Assembly (NCBI GenBank): GCA_017303835.1 | Contig: JAFLBI010000001.1 | Coordinates: 2,356,001-2,420,000 of the forward strand | DNA: 64,000 nucleotides | DNA from: Chitinophagales bacterium | GTDB lineage: Bacteria > Bacteroidota > Bacteroidia > Chitinophagales > Chitinophagaceae | Direction of reading: 5' to 3' | Part shown: piece by piece, positions 1-7,991 of the stretch | Position numbering within the stretch: the stretch's first letter is position 1 | Layout of the letters: every line of letters starts with the position of its first letter | Notes under the pieces: generated by a model | What the model was told of the DNA's origin: nothing | Database searches by the model: none | Seen by the model: the letters and a program-made list of their open reading frames with translations, nothing else | Program-made: the position numbers and the translations under genes

Positions 1-727
1 GGTGTAGCAGGAGGTAAAAACACTGAACAACCATAGCACCGGCGGCAGATGCAGAAAAGATAACCACTTCCAGGTGGCTGTTTCTAAGCGTGATGCCCAA
101 TACGGGCAGCAGAAATGTGATTGCTTGGGTATATAAGAATATGTGTAACCATTTCCAGGTATAGGGGGAGTTTACACGAAGCGGATGATCGGGATGTTTG
201 TTCCATTTGCGTAGCAGCAGCCATTGTAATACCCAGTACACCAACATTTGCACAGTTCTGATGATCAGATAACCATAGGTTGGCATCCATTTACCCTGAC
301 TTAAGCCGAGTCTGTACTCGACGGCCGTCATTTGCTGATAAATATGCCATTTTTCCAGAGCCGAGAGTGCAAAAAATGGGGCAAGGTCTACCATATACAT
401 CAGCACAGGCAAGAGGTGTAGGGTATCTTTCCAAGCCCATGGCTTGGGATCCAGGCATTGTCGCAAGTAAAAAAAAGCCAGTGGTGGCATCAACAAGATG
501 GCGATATAGCCGGTTCTCAGGGTGTGCGCAAACATGGCACCCTCTCCATACACAAAAAGATAAGTAATGCCAATGAGGTAGAGATACGAAAGAAAATAGC
601 CCAATAATAGGCGGCCGGCAATCAGATCACCCTGCTTTCTTCTAAAGAGTAATTGCAATACCATTATCGATAACAAACAAATCGATGTCAGGTATAAAAA
701 TGCGTTATCGAGATTGGTGAACTTCAT
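1..727 (-). CDS. Partial multipass membrane protein, probably N-terminal part of a 7TM HTH regulator
   Basis: The minus strand is open from an ATG at 725-727 to the left edge of the window, about 242 codons, with no stop. The visible part is very hydrophobic, with about seven predicted membrane segments joined by short loops, beginning MKFTNLDNAF. Several Bacteroidota AraC-type regulators have such a 7TM sensor region in front of a C-terminal HTH domain, but that part would lie outside the window, so the regulator call is inference. The existence of the gene is well supported by the long open frame and by codon use like that of its neighbours. Shorter ORFs on both strands inside it are shadows. 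Confidence 0.6.
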   Translation of the reverse strand, partial: MKFTNLDNAFLYLTSICLLSIMVLQLLFRRKQGDLIAGRLLLGYFLSYLYLIGITYLFVYGEGAMFAHTLRTGYIAILLMPPLAFFYLRQCLDPKPWAWKDTLHLLPVLMYMVDLAPFFALSALEKWHIYQQMTAVEYRLGLSQGKWMPTYGYLIIRTVQMLVYWVLQWLLLRKWNKHPDHPLRVNSPYTWKWLHIFLYTQAITFLLPVLGITLRNSHLEVVIFSASAAGAMVVQCFYLLLH

Positions 728-803
728 CTGTTGGCCTTAAATCCTGCTTTTGATAAAACCAAAATAAGCAATCAGGCTAACAAAATCGGCAATTGTGGAA
801 TGT

Positions 804-1358
804 TCAAATCATGAACTGTGCTCTAAACCCCCTGGCCGCATAATAAGACTGGGCACCGTTATGGTATACAAACACATGATCATATCGTCTGTCGCCAAAA
901 AGCGCACCACCTAATTGGCGAATGGGCGCCGGCGTCAATATCCAGCTGGATGTTTTGAGATCAAATTCGCCAAGGGTTTGCAGAAAACGATATTGCGCTT
1001 CGTCTAATATTTGTGTGCCCATTGCAGCGGCCATGTCCATGGCATTGGTGGCGGGTGCGTGTTCTTTGCGCGATAGCAATCCCGCTTGGTCATAGCAACA
1101 GCTTCTTCTACCTGCGGGACTTTCGGGCGAGCAATCCATAAAAGTATAGCTGTCTTTCTTCGCATCATAATGCACTACATTGGGCATGCCGCCGCTTACT
1201 TCCATTTGTTGTAAAGTAAGGATATGTTTGGCTTGCAGTTTAGCTGCTAGTTTTTCCCACTGTAGTTCGGCAATACCATAACTATTCTTTCGGATACGTT
1301 GTTCTAGAATCGATAGTATTTCCTCGTTTTGTTTCGTCTTACTTGTTGATTTTGACAT
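804..1358 (-). CDS. DUF4256 family protein
   Basis: 184 residues, full length for the DUF4256 family. It carries the family's signature blocks: a GG-x-P-x-VV-x-YD segment near residue 57, the DCS-x-ESP-x-GRRS-x-CYD block near 75-88, SRKEH, and the C-terminal DRRYDHVFVYHNGA-x-SYYAARGFR block. The function of the family is unknown; the conserved Asp, Arg and His blocks suggest an enzyme-like fold, but this is inference. No signal peptide or membrane segment. It lies 11 bp downstream of the DUF1801 gene on the same strand and is probably cotranscribed with it. Confidence 0.85.
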   Translation of the reverse strand: MSKSTSKTKQNEEILSILEQRIRKNSYGIAELQWEKLAAKLQAKHILTLQQMEVSGGMPNVVHYDAKKDSYTFMDCSPESPAGRRSCCYDQAGLLSRKEHAPATNAMDMAAAMGTQILDEAQYRFLQTLGEFDLKTSSWILTPAPIRQLGGALFGDRRYDHVFVYHNGAQSYYAARGFRAQFMI

Positions 1359-1369
1359 GATCGAATTAA

Positions 1370-1759
1370 TTATGCAAGTCTTTCCAAAACACCTTTGCGC
1401 ATCACCAGGTTTTTATAGTCCCACTGTATTTGCACAGACTTAACCAGCCAATTGGTCAATTCGGCCAGATCAATCTCCTTGGCATCAGCATATACTTTCT
1501 CTGCTGCTTTGAATTTACCCACACCAAATAAGCCCGGTTCATCAAATGATTGTCCGCTCCAAAAAAGTAATTGAATGCCTTGCTTTTGTTTGCTATAGCC
1601 AACAATGGGATTGTCATCCATAAACCATACCGGATGACCATGCCAGACCTTAGCAGTAGCTGATGCTAATTGTTTTTTGATTTGTGCAGCAAGACACAGA
1701 CAAACATGTCTGTCATGAGCGGAGAGTGCTGCATGGTAGTTGTCGATATCGGGTTGCAT
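1370..1759 (-). CDS. DUF1801 (YdhG-like) domain protein
   Basis: 129 residues. It shows the DUF1801 pattern: a helical N-terminus, the WHGHPVW-x-MDDNPIVGY segment near residues 40-55, and a beta-strand region followed by a helical tail. These small cytosolic proteins are common as singletons in Bacteroidota and have no firmly established function; some relatives are linked to iron binding. The start is an ATG at 1759. It is followed 11 bp later by the DUF4256 gene. The ORF of 61 codons in another frame is a shadow. Confidence 0.75.
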   Translation of the reverse strand: MQPDIDNYHAALSAHDRHVCLCLAAQIKKQLASATAKVWHGHPVWFMDDNPIVGYSKQKQGIQLLFWSGQSFDEPGLFGVGKFKAAEKVYADAKEIDLAELTNWLVKSVQIQWDYKNLVMRKGVLERLA

Positions 1760-1855
1760 GAAGGCGGTTGGTTGTTGATCAAATCCGCTTAGTCCTTTGC
1801 ACGATTAAAACTACAAATTATGTGCGCAGCAAACGAATGGATATTGAATAAGCGC

Positions 1856-2473
1856 TTATCGCTTCAGCAACTTAAATCCAATTTCCCGTCCCAATCCCTG
1901 AAACATTGCAAGGTTAATCCAGAAAAAAGCAAACTGCTCCATTAAATTAAATCTGTCATTCCCGCCCACATCATAGCATTCTGCAAATCCGGCATCTTTT
2001 GCCAATTGTATGGCTGCTTCTTTTCCGCGAACACTATCTCCCGCAACAAATGCATCCAGCGCAACACCATTGTAATTGGGGTTTTCCATATTATTGAAGC
2101 CTGTAGTATTGAAGCATTTCACTACATCTTTTGTAGACGTATTGGCCAATATCGCATCCGCTGTGTTACTAAATCCCTGCGGGCCCCTGTTCATCACAAT
2201 ATTCATGGCATCAATGATTATCTTGCCGCTAGTATCGCCCAGTGATTGCGCAACAGCAATGGCTGCGGGCGCTGGGGTTGCCAGCAAAATAAGCTCCGCC
2301 TTTTGTACAGCTTCGGCAATGGTATGAACAGAAGTGTTGGGATTACTCAATAAGTGCTTGCCTTTAAAAGCGTCGGCATCTTGGGTGCCCAATAAAATCG
2401 TGTGGCCCGCATTGGCCCATTTAGTTGCTAAAGCGCCGCCAACATTGCCCGTTCCAATAATGGCTATCTGCAT
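1856..2473 (-). CDS. NAD(P)-binding F420-reductase-like oxidoreductase
   Basis: 205 residues. The N-terminus holds a Rossmann dinucleotide-binding motif, GTGNVGGALA, at residues 7-16, followed by LLATPAPA and IIIDAMN blocks as in the NADP oxidoreductase/F420-dependent family (PF03807). Bacteroidota generally do not use F420, so the substrate is unknown and the family name should not be read as function. The C-terminus (NLMEQFAFFWINLAM) is typical of the short forms. The gene stands alone. A nearly perfect inverted repeat at 2550-2569, 77 bp upstream of the start, resembles the site in front of the HxlR regulator at 29775, which suggests control by that type of repressor. Confidence 0.8.
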   Translation of the reverse strand: MQIAIIGTGNVGGALATKWANAGHTILLGTQDADAFKGKHLLSNPNTSVHTIAEAVQKAELILLATPAPAAIAVAQSLGDTSGKIIIDAMNIVMNRGPQGFSNTADAILANTSTKDVVKCFNTTGFNNMENPNYNGVALDAFVAGDSVRGKEAAIQLAKDAGFAECYDVGGNDRFNLMEQFAFFWINLAMFQGLGREIGFKLLKR

Positions 2474-2549
2474 AAAGAAAGATTGTGGTGATCAATATTT
2501 TCAAAACTCCAACAATCTTCTTACGCCAACAAACGCCAGATCTAATTTG

Positions 2550-2569
2550 CTTACACACTTTTTGGTAAG
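2550..2569. promoter_or_regulatory. Putative HxlR-type operator
   Basis: Perfect 5-bp inverted arms CTTAC (2550-2554) and GTAAG (2565-2569) separated by 10 bp, upstream of the F420-reductase-like gene. The same TTAC-R-CACYTTTTGGTA core is found at 29737-29754 next to an HxlR gene. Spacing and symmetry fit a dimeric winged-helix repressor; binding is inferred. Confidence 0.45.
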
Positions 2570-2678
2570 TATGTTATGTAGGGTTGCGACATTTATGCGC
2601 CTTGCGCTTCTGTTTTTCCTTGAATGAGCTTTGCTGTTTTGAACAGAAGCTCATTGGAGGGGTTGCCAATTTTGTACT

Positions 2679-3251
2679 TTAGTAGATCGGAAATTCCTGT
2701 AAAACCGACCATTTTCCACCATCAATTTGTTCTATCAGGCTTATTTGAGTAAAAGCAATTTTAGAGGGAAAATTTTGCTTTTGAATTTCCTCAAATATTT
2801 CATCTGTGCAGCTTGAATTTCTTGGATGCATTAAAGTAATATGTGGCTCAGGTTTGCGAATGGTTTCCACCACGCCGGTTAAAATCTTCGAACGCAGTTG
2901 ATGAAAAGATTCATTATCACCATAAGCCGGCAACATCACCCCTTTACCTTGTTCAAATCTTGTTACCCGTCCGAAGCTGATGGATATTGCCGGCGCTTCT
3001 AATTTTTTCAGATTGGCGATGATCGCATCAAGATTTTCTAGCTCATCTTCTCTGCAAAGTGTAACATGACAGGCGATTAATGCCTGTTGCATTGGATTGA
3101 ATCGTTTGCGTACAGCTTCTATTTCCTGTGCGTCTGTAGGATTGACAAATAATGTAAGCTGTCGCCTGATTTGTTGATTCAATGGATAAATATTTATGCT
3201 GTTGCTTTTACCGGCCGTATACCCCAAATAAGCAAATACACAATCATCCAC
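2679..3251 (-). CDS. 2'-5' RNA ligase (LigT-like) family protein
   Basis: Up to 190 residues with the two HxT-type motifs of the 2H phosphoesterase superfamily: CHVTL near residue 61 and PHITLMHP near 136. These two His-x-Thr motifs form the active site in LigT and cyclic phosphodiesterases, so an RNA-end or cyclic phosphate substrate is likely, though none can be specified. No ATG start is available: the frame opens with GTG at 3251, which overlaps the upstream DUF4386 gene by 58 bp, or with TTG at 3182, just before the conserved RRQLTLFV strand. The second start avoids the overlap and is equally plausible. Confidence 0.7.
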   Translation of the reverse strand: MDDCVFAYLGYTAGKSNSINIYPLNQQIRRQLTLFVNPTDAQEIEAVRKRFNPMQQALIACHVTLCREDELENLDAIIANLKKLEAPAISISFGRVTRFEQGKGVMLPAYGDNESFHQLRSKILTGVVETIRKPEPHITLMHPRNSSCTDEIFEEIQKQNFPSKIAFTQISLIEQIDGGKWSVLQEFPIY

Positions 3252-3874
3252 AATTCACCAATGGTTGCGGGCATTACCAATAATCCCAGATAGCTGTTTT
3301 GATAGCCGGCAGACTTTAGGAATGTTTGTAGAAGATAACCCAGTCCTCCAAGCAACAGTGTGTAGCCAAGCCAAGTGGGCATTGTTTTGTGTTTGATCAC
3401 CATATAGCCCATGGGTAAGAGCCAGAGACCGAAGAAAAGTCCGCCAACTGACCAGACTTGGCTAATGATATTACTCAAAACTTGTATCAGTGGTCGTTTT
3501 TCTTGAAGCGTCATAGTGCCGGTTTGGGCAATATCAGCAGCGACGCTCATCGTTACAGCACTGATGGAAATCAGCACCGCATTCACGGTGCCCCAAATCA
3601 ACAAAGCAAGTGCTGCGCTGGCATCTCGGTTAACGAATAGTTTATAAAAATAGAAAGCCGCAAGCGACTGCGATACGATAATGATCAATTCCAATACCAG
3701 TCTTGTGCTTGCAACAGATTCTTTTTGTATCAGGTTGTTCAGCGTTTGTGCGGCATTGTCTTTCACAAAGACTTGTCCATGAAACAATAAAAAGCCGAGC
3801 ATGCCCGAAATAGCGAGCAGTAAATAGCATAAGCCCGCAAGTCTCGCTGTTTGAATTGCCTGTTTTTGTTCCAT
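3194..3874 (-). CDS. DUF4386 family membrane protein
   Basis: 226 residues from the ATG at 3874 (MEQKQAIQTARLAG). Upstream in-frame codons run into the terminator hairpin at 3905-3930, so they are not used. About six membrane segments. The opening TARLAGLCYLLLAISG block and the internal RLVLELIIIVSQSLAAF and VWSVGGLFFGLWLLPMGYMV segments are characteristic of DUF4386. The function is unknown and it is probably an inner-membrane protein. The gene's 3' end overlaps the possible GTG start of the LigT-like gene, so the two are probably cotranscribed. Confidence 0.75.
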   Translation of the reverse strand: MEQKQAIQTARLAGLCYLLLAISGMLGFLLFHGQVFVKDNAAQTLNNLIQKESVASTRLVLELIIIVSQSLAAFYFYKLFVNRDASAALALLIWGTVNAVLISISAVTMSVAADIAQTGTMTLQEKRPLIQVLSNIISQVWSVGGLFFGLWLLPMGYMVIKHKTMPTWLGYTLLLGGLGYLLQTFLKSAGYQNSYLGLLVMPATIGELWMIVYLLIWGIRPVKATA

Positions 3875-3904
3875 GTGTTGTTTTTGTACTTTCTTAAAAA
3901 TACA

Positions 3905-3930
3905 AAAGAGCCCCAATGATGGGGCTCCTT
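3905..3930 (-). terminator. Rho-independent terminator
   Basis: GAGCCCC (3909-3915), a 6-bp loop, then GGGGCTC (3922-3928): a perfect 7-bp stem. On the minus strand it is followed by a T-rich run (CTTTTGTATTTTT). It lies just after the stop of the 413-residue membrane protein gene. Confidence 0.8.
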
Positions 3931-3947
3931 TATGATAAGCGTCATTA

Positions 3948-5189
3948 TTAAAATACAAGAGGGAAAATAAAACAAACAATTGCTACCCACACCGCATAAA
4001 CAGGCAAAAAAGAAACAATGGTTTTTAGCAATGTTTGCTGTGAGCCCGTTTCGCGCAACTGACGATACAGCTGCTCACAGATCATAATCAGGTGGATGAG
4101 CAATAAGAGATTTGCACCCAACACCGCTAAACGATTTGCACTAAAACCCCATTGGCTAATTCTGAAAACAATTGCGGACAGCGCAATGGTGTTGACCAAT
4201 ATGGTTGTAGTGGCCAACAGGGTTAATAACCAAGCATTCCATTTTTTTAATTGAGCAGTATTGTTCTCTGCAGCAATAAAAAAGATGATCAGCATCACGC
4301 CCAATAAAACAACATTAAAGAGTAGTAAGAACTCGCGATCGTTATAAGGATCTTTTCCAACAAACAACATACTACCTATATATAACCAAAGAATCAATAA
4401 TACAACAGGCCCAAACAGATTAGCCAATACCGGCGTAATCTTTCCTGCGAGGTTGGGATTGTTTTCATTCAGGTAGGCTGCAATAATGGGCACAGCAGGC
4501 AAACCAAATGGCAGTATGTTTTGAAAATACCAATCACCAATTTTAATACCCAGTAATTCAAACAGACCAACTGTAACACCGGTAACCATTCCGCCAGCTA
4601 TCAGGATTAATCCGGATAAGAGCAGCAAGTTTCCATTCAAACGTAAATAAGCCAAGCGGTCTGCGCGACCATCCTGTCTGAATACAAAAGCAAGCAATAA
4701 CCAAAGTAATATGGGCAAGTGAATACTGATGAGTATTTGTGTCTGGCTATTCTTGGTTACCCATTCATTCAATACAAAAGCAAAGAGATATGCGCCGCCA
4801 ACCAATAACCATTGTTGTTTTGGTATGGATTGCTTGTAAGCAAAATAGGCCAACAAAAAAGGAAAGACCAGAAAGCCAATATGCTGTTGGTACCATTCCG
4901 GCTGTTGGTCGCCAATTAACCAAAACAAGGGTAATCTTGCTGCAAAGCCCGCCAGCATACTTAATGCCAAGACCAATATCCATTCTGATTTCTGCCCAAA
5001 TGTAATCAAGCTTTCCTTGGTATACTGCAATCTTGCTTGCCAAAATGCTGCAGCACTTGTTTGTGCGATGGAGGGATACATTGTTTGGAATGCATTTGTA
5101 AATTGTTTTGGGGAGTCGCGATACAATTGCTCCAGCTTCTCAGGCTGATCAATATTTGCGCGTATCTCTTGTGTGAGTTGTTGTTCCAT
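3948..5189 (-). CDS. Multipass membrane protein, possibly DUF4153-like
   Basis: 413 residues. A soluble N-terminal segment of about 75 residues is followed by roughly ten hydrophobic segments. The stretch DPYNDREFLLLFNVVLLGVM near residue 300 resembles blocks of DUF4153-type membrane proteins, but the match is from memory and tentative. It lies 50 bp downstream of the winged-helix regulator gene and probably belongs to the same transcript (membrane protein 5539-6147, regulator, this protein). The unit ends at the strong hairpin at 3905-3930. The function is unknown. Confidence 0.6.
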   Translation of the reverse strand: MEQQLTQEIRANIDQPEKLEQLYRDSPKQFTNAFQTMYPSIAQTSAAAFWQARLQYTKESLITFGQKSEWILVLALSMLAGFAARLPLFWLIGDQQPEWYQQHIGFLVFPFLLAYFAYKQSIPKQQWLLVGGAYLFAFVLNEWVTKNSQTQILISIHLPILLWLLLAFVFRQDGRADRLAYLRLNGNLLLLSGLILIAGGMVTGVTVGLFELLGIKIGDWYFQNILPFGLPAVPIIAAYLNENNPNLAGKITPVLANLFGPVVLLILWLYIGSMLFVGKDPYNDREFLLLFNVVLLGVMLIIFFIAAENNTAQLKKWNAWLLTLLATTTILVNTIALSAIVFRISQWGFSANRLAVLGANLLLLIHLIMICEQLYRQLRETGSQQTLLKTIVSFLPVYAVWVAIVCFIFPLVF

Positions 5190-5239
5190 AATGTTTATTT
5201 AAAAGAACTTTGAATTACAAAGTATTTGGGTAAAAAAAT

Positions 5240-5539
5240 TTATTGTTGTGTTTTAATGAGTTTTTCCAAGGCCTTCAGGTGTAGCTCAAATGCTTTTCTG
5301 CCGGCGCGGGTTACTTCATATTTAGTATTTGGTTTTTTATCAATGAATGATTTTTTTGCCACGATGTATTGTTCTCTTTCTAATGCTTTAATATGACTGG
5401 CCAGGTTTCCATCGGTTAAGTTGAGCAATGTCTTCAATGAATTAAAATCCAACGCATCATTTACAGACAGTGCACTCATGATACCCAATCGGATACGATG
5501 ATCAAAAGCCTTATATAATCCGTCAATAGAAATCTCCAT
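5240..5539 (-). CDS. Winged-helix transcriptional regulator (HTH_34-like)
   Basis: 99 residues from the ATG at 5537-5539 (MEISIDGLYKAFDHRIRLGI). It has the pattern of the short winged-helix family used in Bacteroidota: FDHRIRLGIMSAL, a recognition region LTDGNLASHIKALE near residue 45, and a wing with KPNTKYEVTRAGRKAF. Its start overlaps the stop of the upstream membrane-protein gene (TAATG), which is translational coupling. An in-frame extension to 5629 would run into that gene and is rejected. It probably controls its own membrane-protein operon. Confidence 0.8.
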   Translation of the reverse strand: MEISIDGLYKAFDHRIRLGIMSALSVNDALDFNSLKTLLNLTDGNLASHIKALEREQYIVAKKSFIDKKPNTKYEVTRAGRKAFELHLKALEKLIKTQQ

Positions 5540-6147
5540 TACTTGTGCCGAATATGCATATAGATGCCGTAAATAATATGTAATACGCCAAAGCCTATTG
5601 CCCAGAATATGAGTGCGGAAGGAATCCAATACAATCCCAATAAGCCCAACAGTATTTGTAAAAGGCCCAAGCTCTTCACTTCTGCATAGGTGTATTTTCC
5701 CGCCATAAACAAGGCAATACCGTAGAAGATTTGTGTAATGGGCGCTAATAAACCAATCCAGCCTTTATCCAAGGCAATCAAGGCAAACAAACCACCCGCA
5801 ACCAAAGGCACCGCCATCTGCATCACCAATTGTTTGGCTGCCGGTGTAAAAAAGGGTTCGCCATTTCTGGTTGCTTTCTGCAAGGAAAAATAGACTGCCG
5901 TTGCAATGGCCAACAATAAAACCAGCACCGCTACAAGCAATAGCGCTCCTGTATTTGTTTGTGCATCTGTATCTGTAATTGCCTTGGGCGCAAAACCCAA
6001 TAATTGATGCACAATATAGACACCGGCTAATGCATAGACACCAGCCAGCGCACCGGTTCCTCCGGAGAGGGAAAGGAATTTGGAAGACCTTTCCATCATG
6101 GATCGGATCTCGGCAATATCCCTGAGTGCGTCCTTTTCTTCCTTCAT
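5539..6147 (-). CDS. Membrane protein coupled to the winged-helix regulator
   Basis: 202 residues. A short charged N-terminus (MKEEKDALRDIAEIRSMMERSS) is followed by about five membrane segments. I do not recognise a named domain. The same arrangement, a small membrane protein overlapping a 100-residue winged-helix regulator, recurs in Bacteroidota. It is the first gene of the operon; its stop TAA overlaps the regulator's ATG by one base. The role is unknown. Confidence 0.65.
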   Translation of the reverse strand: MKEEKDALRDIAEIRSMMERSSKFLSLSGGTGALAGVYALAGVYIVHQLLGFAPKAITDTDAQTNTGALLLVAVLVLLLAIATAVYFSLQKATRNGEPFFTPAAKQLVMQMAVPLVAGGLFALIALDKGWIGLLAPITQIFYGIALFMAGKYTYAEVKSLGLLQILLGLLGLYWIPSALIFWAIGFGVLHIIYGIYMHIRHK

Positions 6148-6207
6148 TAAGTACTTTTAAATTCAAAGTAAGTGTATCTTTTTGTATTGGCCAAGTTTTA
6201 TTGAGCT

Positions 6208-6283
6208 GTTGCGCGTAAAATGGATGAGTGGGAAATTGGGTTTACGGCTTTATGTTCATGTGGGTTTTTCGGCCGCACGCAAC
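6208..6283. repeat. Weak inverted repeat at the distal edge of the cassette array
   Basis: GTTGCGCG (6208-6215) and CACGCAAC (6276-6283) form 7/8 complementary arms about 60 bp apart, downstream of the FISUMP gene. The position is where a sixth cassette site would be expected. It lacks the central motif of sites A-E, and its ends do not complement the start of cassette 6 (GTTATTTCCGG). It could be a decayed site or chance. Confidence 0.2.
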
Positions 6284-6311
6284 TCTGTAATCAATTCATT
6301 ATGATGAAAGC

Positions 6312-6977
6312 CTACTCCTTTATACAACGAACAGCATAACCATCGCTGGCAAATGTTTCCCAAAAGGTTGACACCTTATCACTTTTAAAATTCAATGAGT
6401 ATGCAATCAACTCGAATGACCGAGCAATTCTGGTGCTGCTCCACCATACACAGATGCTACCGTTTCTTGAAAAGCCATTGTTTGTAGTAATCATGGCAAA
6501 TTCACGGGACCCGCTGGGTAACGCATTAAACCCATTATAATTAGTGCCATTTCCATTATCTCTCCATCCATTGGTGCTTTTAAGTTTAACACCGGCAACT
6601 TGCTTTCCGCCCAAGGTTTTAAAGAGCTGTTCCCAATCATCAGAACTGGGTATCTTCCAATTTTTTGGCGCCAGTCCTCTCGGGTCGCGTATAGCATAAT
6701 AATTATACAATTTACCATACGTTGAGTCATAGCCCTTGTCGTTATTAAAATAGCACCACGCGGGTTGTTTTTTACCAAGAAAAGCCTTCCACTCACTTAT
6801 CGTTTTAGCCTCTGGTATTGTGTCGCCATTTTTGAATGTGCTGACATGTAGGTTTTCACTCATCCATGTTTGATTACCAATAACTACTTCCTTATAGGAA
6901 GCAGTTTCGTCATGATGCATCCACGAGGTTAACATCAGAGAAACAATAATGACGGAACTTATAATCAGTTCTTTCAT
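6312..6977 (-). CDS. FISUMP-domain exported protein
   Basis: 221 residues with an N-terminal hydrophobic signal or anchor (KELIISSVIIVSLML). The rest is one Fibrobacter succinogenes major paralogous (FISUMP, TIGR02145) domain. Visible family blocks are the VVIGNQTWMSENL opening, YGKLYNYYA, LAPKNWKIPSSDDW, NYNGFNALPSGSR, WWSST and the ending GYAVRCIKE. Such domains occur in surface lipoproteins of Bacteroidota; the function is unknown. No lipobox Cys is present. It sits 31 bp after the distal end of site A, like the other cassette genes, but no clear 3' site follows it, so it is either the last, decayed cassette or a resident gene. Confidence 0.8.
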   Translation of the reverse strand: MKELIISSVIIVSLMLTSWMHHDETASYKEVVIGNQTWMSENLHVSTFKNGDTIPEAKTISEWKAFLGKKQPAWCYFNNDKGYDSTYGKLYNYYAIRDPRGLAPKNWKIPSSDDWEQLFKTLGGKQVAGVKLKSTNGWRDNGNGTNYNGFNALPSGSREFAMITTNNGFSRNGSICVWWSSTRIARSFELIAYSLNFKSDKVSTFWETFASDGYAVRCIKE

Positions 6978-7003
6978 TTTATTTTTTTTCTTGTTTACCG
7001 GAA

Positions 7004-7162
7004 ATAACCAGCGTTTGCGTTGGTTGGATAATCCTTTTGCCCACTGCTGGCTTGGCCACTAAAGCCCCGATTGGTTAAAGCCAAATTACTGAAGTTGATT
7101 AGTTCAACCAAGGCTGATGAGCCAGTGCCGAAAGCCAAACAGGCGTAAAGCCTATCGTTAAC
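7004..7162 (-). repeat. Cassette site A (attC-like inverted repeat)
   Basis: Imperfect inverted repeat of about 159 bp between the FISUMP gene and parE. The outer arms read AACCAGCGTTTGCGTTGG at 7006-7023 against the complement of the right end up to GTTAAC at 7157-7162. It carries the central motif TTACTGAAGTTGATT at 7086-7100, shared with site E (TTACTAAAGTTCATT). It begins 7 bp after the parE stop. The right end GTTAACTGTGGTTTT complements the start of its own cassette at 7775-7789 (12 of 15). Confidence 0.6.
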
Positions 7163-7169
7163 TGTGGTT

Positions 7170-7469
7170 TTACTCTTGTATCCTGTTTTTCAAATCCATT
7201 TGTGCATGCAAGATTCTAGCTATTTCAACTTTACCCGGGCTCAGCTTTCTATAGAAAAGTATGTGCTGCCCGGCTTTAAATCCTACAATTTCTGCACTTA
7301 TCTCTGGATAATTTTTGCCTAAAACCTTACCATCAGCTATGTCTTGACAAGAATCTAATAACATGAAATAATATTTGTCAGCTTGTCTCTCTGACCAGGT
7401 ATCAACTGTATATTCCCAAATTGATGATAAATCTTGAACTGCTTTATTTGTTAAAGAGTAACTACCCAT
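7170..7469 (-). CDS. parE: ParE/RelE-family toxin (cassette 5)
   Basis: 99 residues, the usual length for ParE. The fold's landmarks are visible: N-terminal SLTNKAVQDLSSIWEYT, AGQHILFYRK in the middle strand, and the C-terminal VEIARILHAQMDLKNRI. ParE toxins poison DNA gyrase, while related RelE toxins cleave mRNA; the pairing with a ParD-type antitoxin favours ParE. The start overlaps the end of parD by 8 bp, the normal antitoxin-first order. It lies inside cassette 5 of the array and ends 7 bp before site A. Cassette-borne toxin-antitoxin pairs are known to stabilise integron arrays, and the same may apply here. Confidence 0.85.
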   Translation of the reverse strand: MGSYSLTNKAVQDLSSIWEYTVDTWSERQADKYYFMLLDSCQDIADGKVLGKNYPEISAEIVGFKAGQHILFYRKLSPGKVEIARILHAQMDLKNRIQE

Positions 7470-7713
7470 TTTTTTTTCTAGCAGCTTTTAATTTTTCAAG
7501 ATGCTTTTTAGGGTCGAAACTTCTAGCCACACCACTTTCAATACCATCTGTTATCGCTTTTTTGAGTGCTTGAATTTTTGATTCTTCCTCTTCTAAAAGC
7601 CTAAGACCCGCTCTTATTACTTCACTAGCATTCTTAAATCTTCCTGTTGAAACTTTGTCATCAACGAAATCTTCAAAGTGATCCCCTAATGAAATGGATG
7701 TATTGCGTCCCAT
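7462..7713 (-). CDS. parD: ParD-type antitoxin (cassette 5)
   Basis: 83 residues, ribbon-helix-helix type. The N-terminal GRNTSISLGDHFEDFVDDKVSTG strand and helix and the block FKNASEVIRAGLRLLEEEE are diagnostic. The C-terminal part wraps the toxin. It is similar to the second ParD at 14200-14460, so the two modules are paralogues. It is probably autoregulated through the palindrome TACCAAA-a-TTTGGTA at 7735-7749, 22 bp upstream of the start. Confidence 0.87.
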   Translation of the reverse strand: MGRNTSISLGDHFEDFVDDKVSTGRFKNASEVIRAGLRLLEEEESKIQALKKAITDGIESGVARSFDPKKHLEKLKAARKKNG

Positions 7714-7734
7714 TAATGCATGTTTAAGCTAATG

Positions 7735-7749
7735 TACCAAAATTTGGTA
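7735..7749. promoter_or_regulatory. Putative ParD operator 1
   Basis: Perfect palindrome TACCAAA (7735-7741), one base, TTTGGTA (7743-7749), upstream of parD. The core TACCAA-N3-TTGGTA is identical to that in front of the second parD (14482-14496), which supports a conserved ribbon-helix-helix operator. Confidence 0.6.
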
Positions 7750-7783
7750 ACATTTCGCATTTCAGTGGGGTTAAAAAATTACA

Positions 7784-7982
7784 GCTAACGAGCAGGTATT
7801 GCCGATGGTGGGGCTACTGCGTTTCGTCATGCTTGAACTGATTTTAAATATAGTTACTAATGTTGATTGTGATTACAAAAGATGAGCAGCGTTCTGTCGA
7901 GCTGGTGACGAAAGGAAAATAGTAGTACAAATGTTGAGATTTATTCTGTCAACCCCCAATATTGCCAAACCTTTTGTTGTAG
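7784..7982 (-). repeat. Cassette site B (attC-like inverted repeat)
   Basis: 199 bp from GCTAAC (7784-7789) to GTTGTAGGC (7974-7982). The arms GGTATTGCCGATGGTGGGG (left) and the complement of CCCCCAATATTGCCAAACC (right) pair imperfectly. The central motif TTACTAATGTTGATT is at 7854-7868, and the segment at 7930-7945 (GTTGAGATTTATTC) also occurs in site C. It starts 9 bp after the stop of the 172-residue gene. The right end GTTGTAGGCAGGCTT complements the start of its own cassette at 8514-8528 (14 of 15). Confidence 0.7.
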
Positions 7983-7991
7983 GCAGGCTTT

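Noticed and set aside
280..567. Plus-strand ORF of 95 codons at the left edge
   Set aside because: It lies antisense to a 242-codon open membrane-protein frame that runs off the window; its composition is not protein-like.
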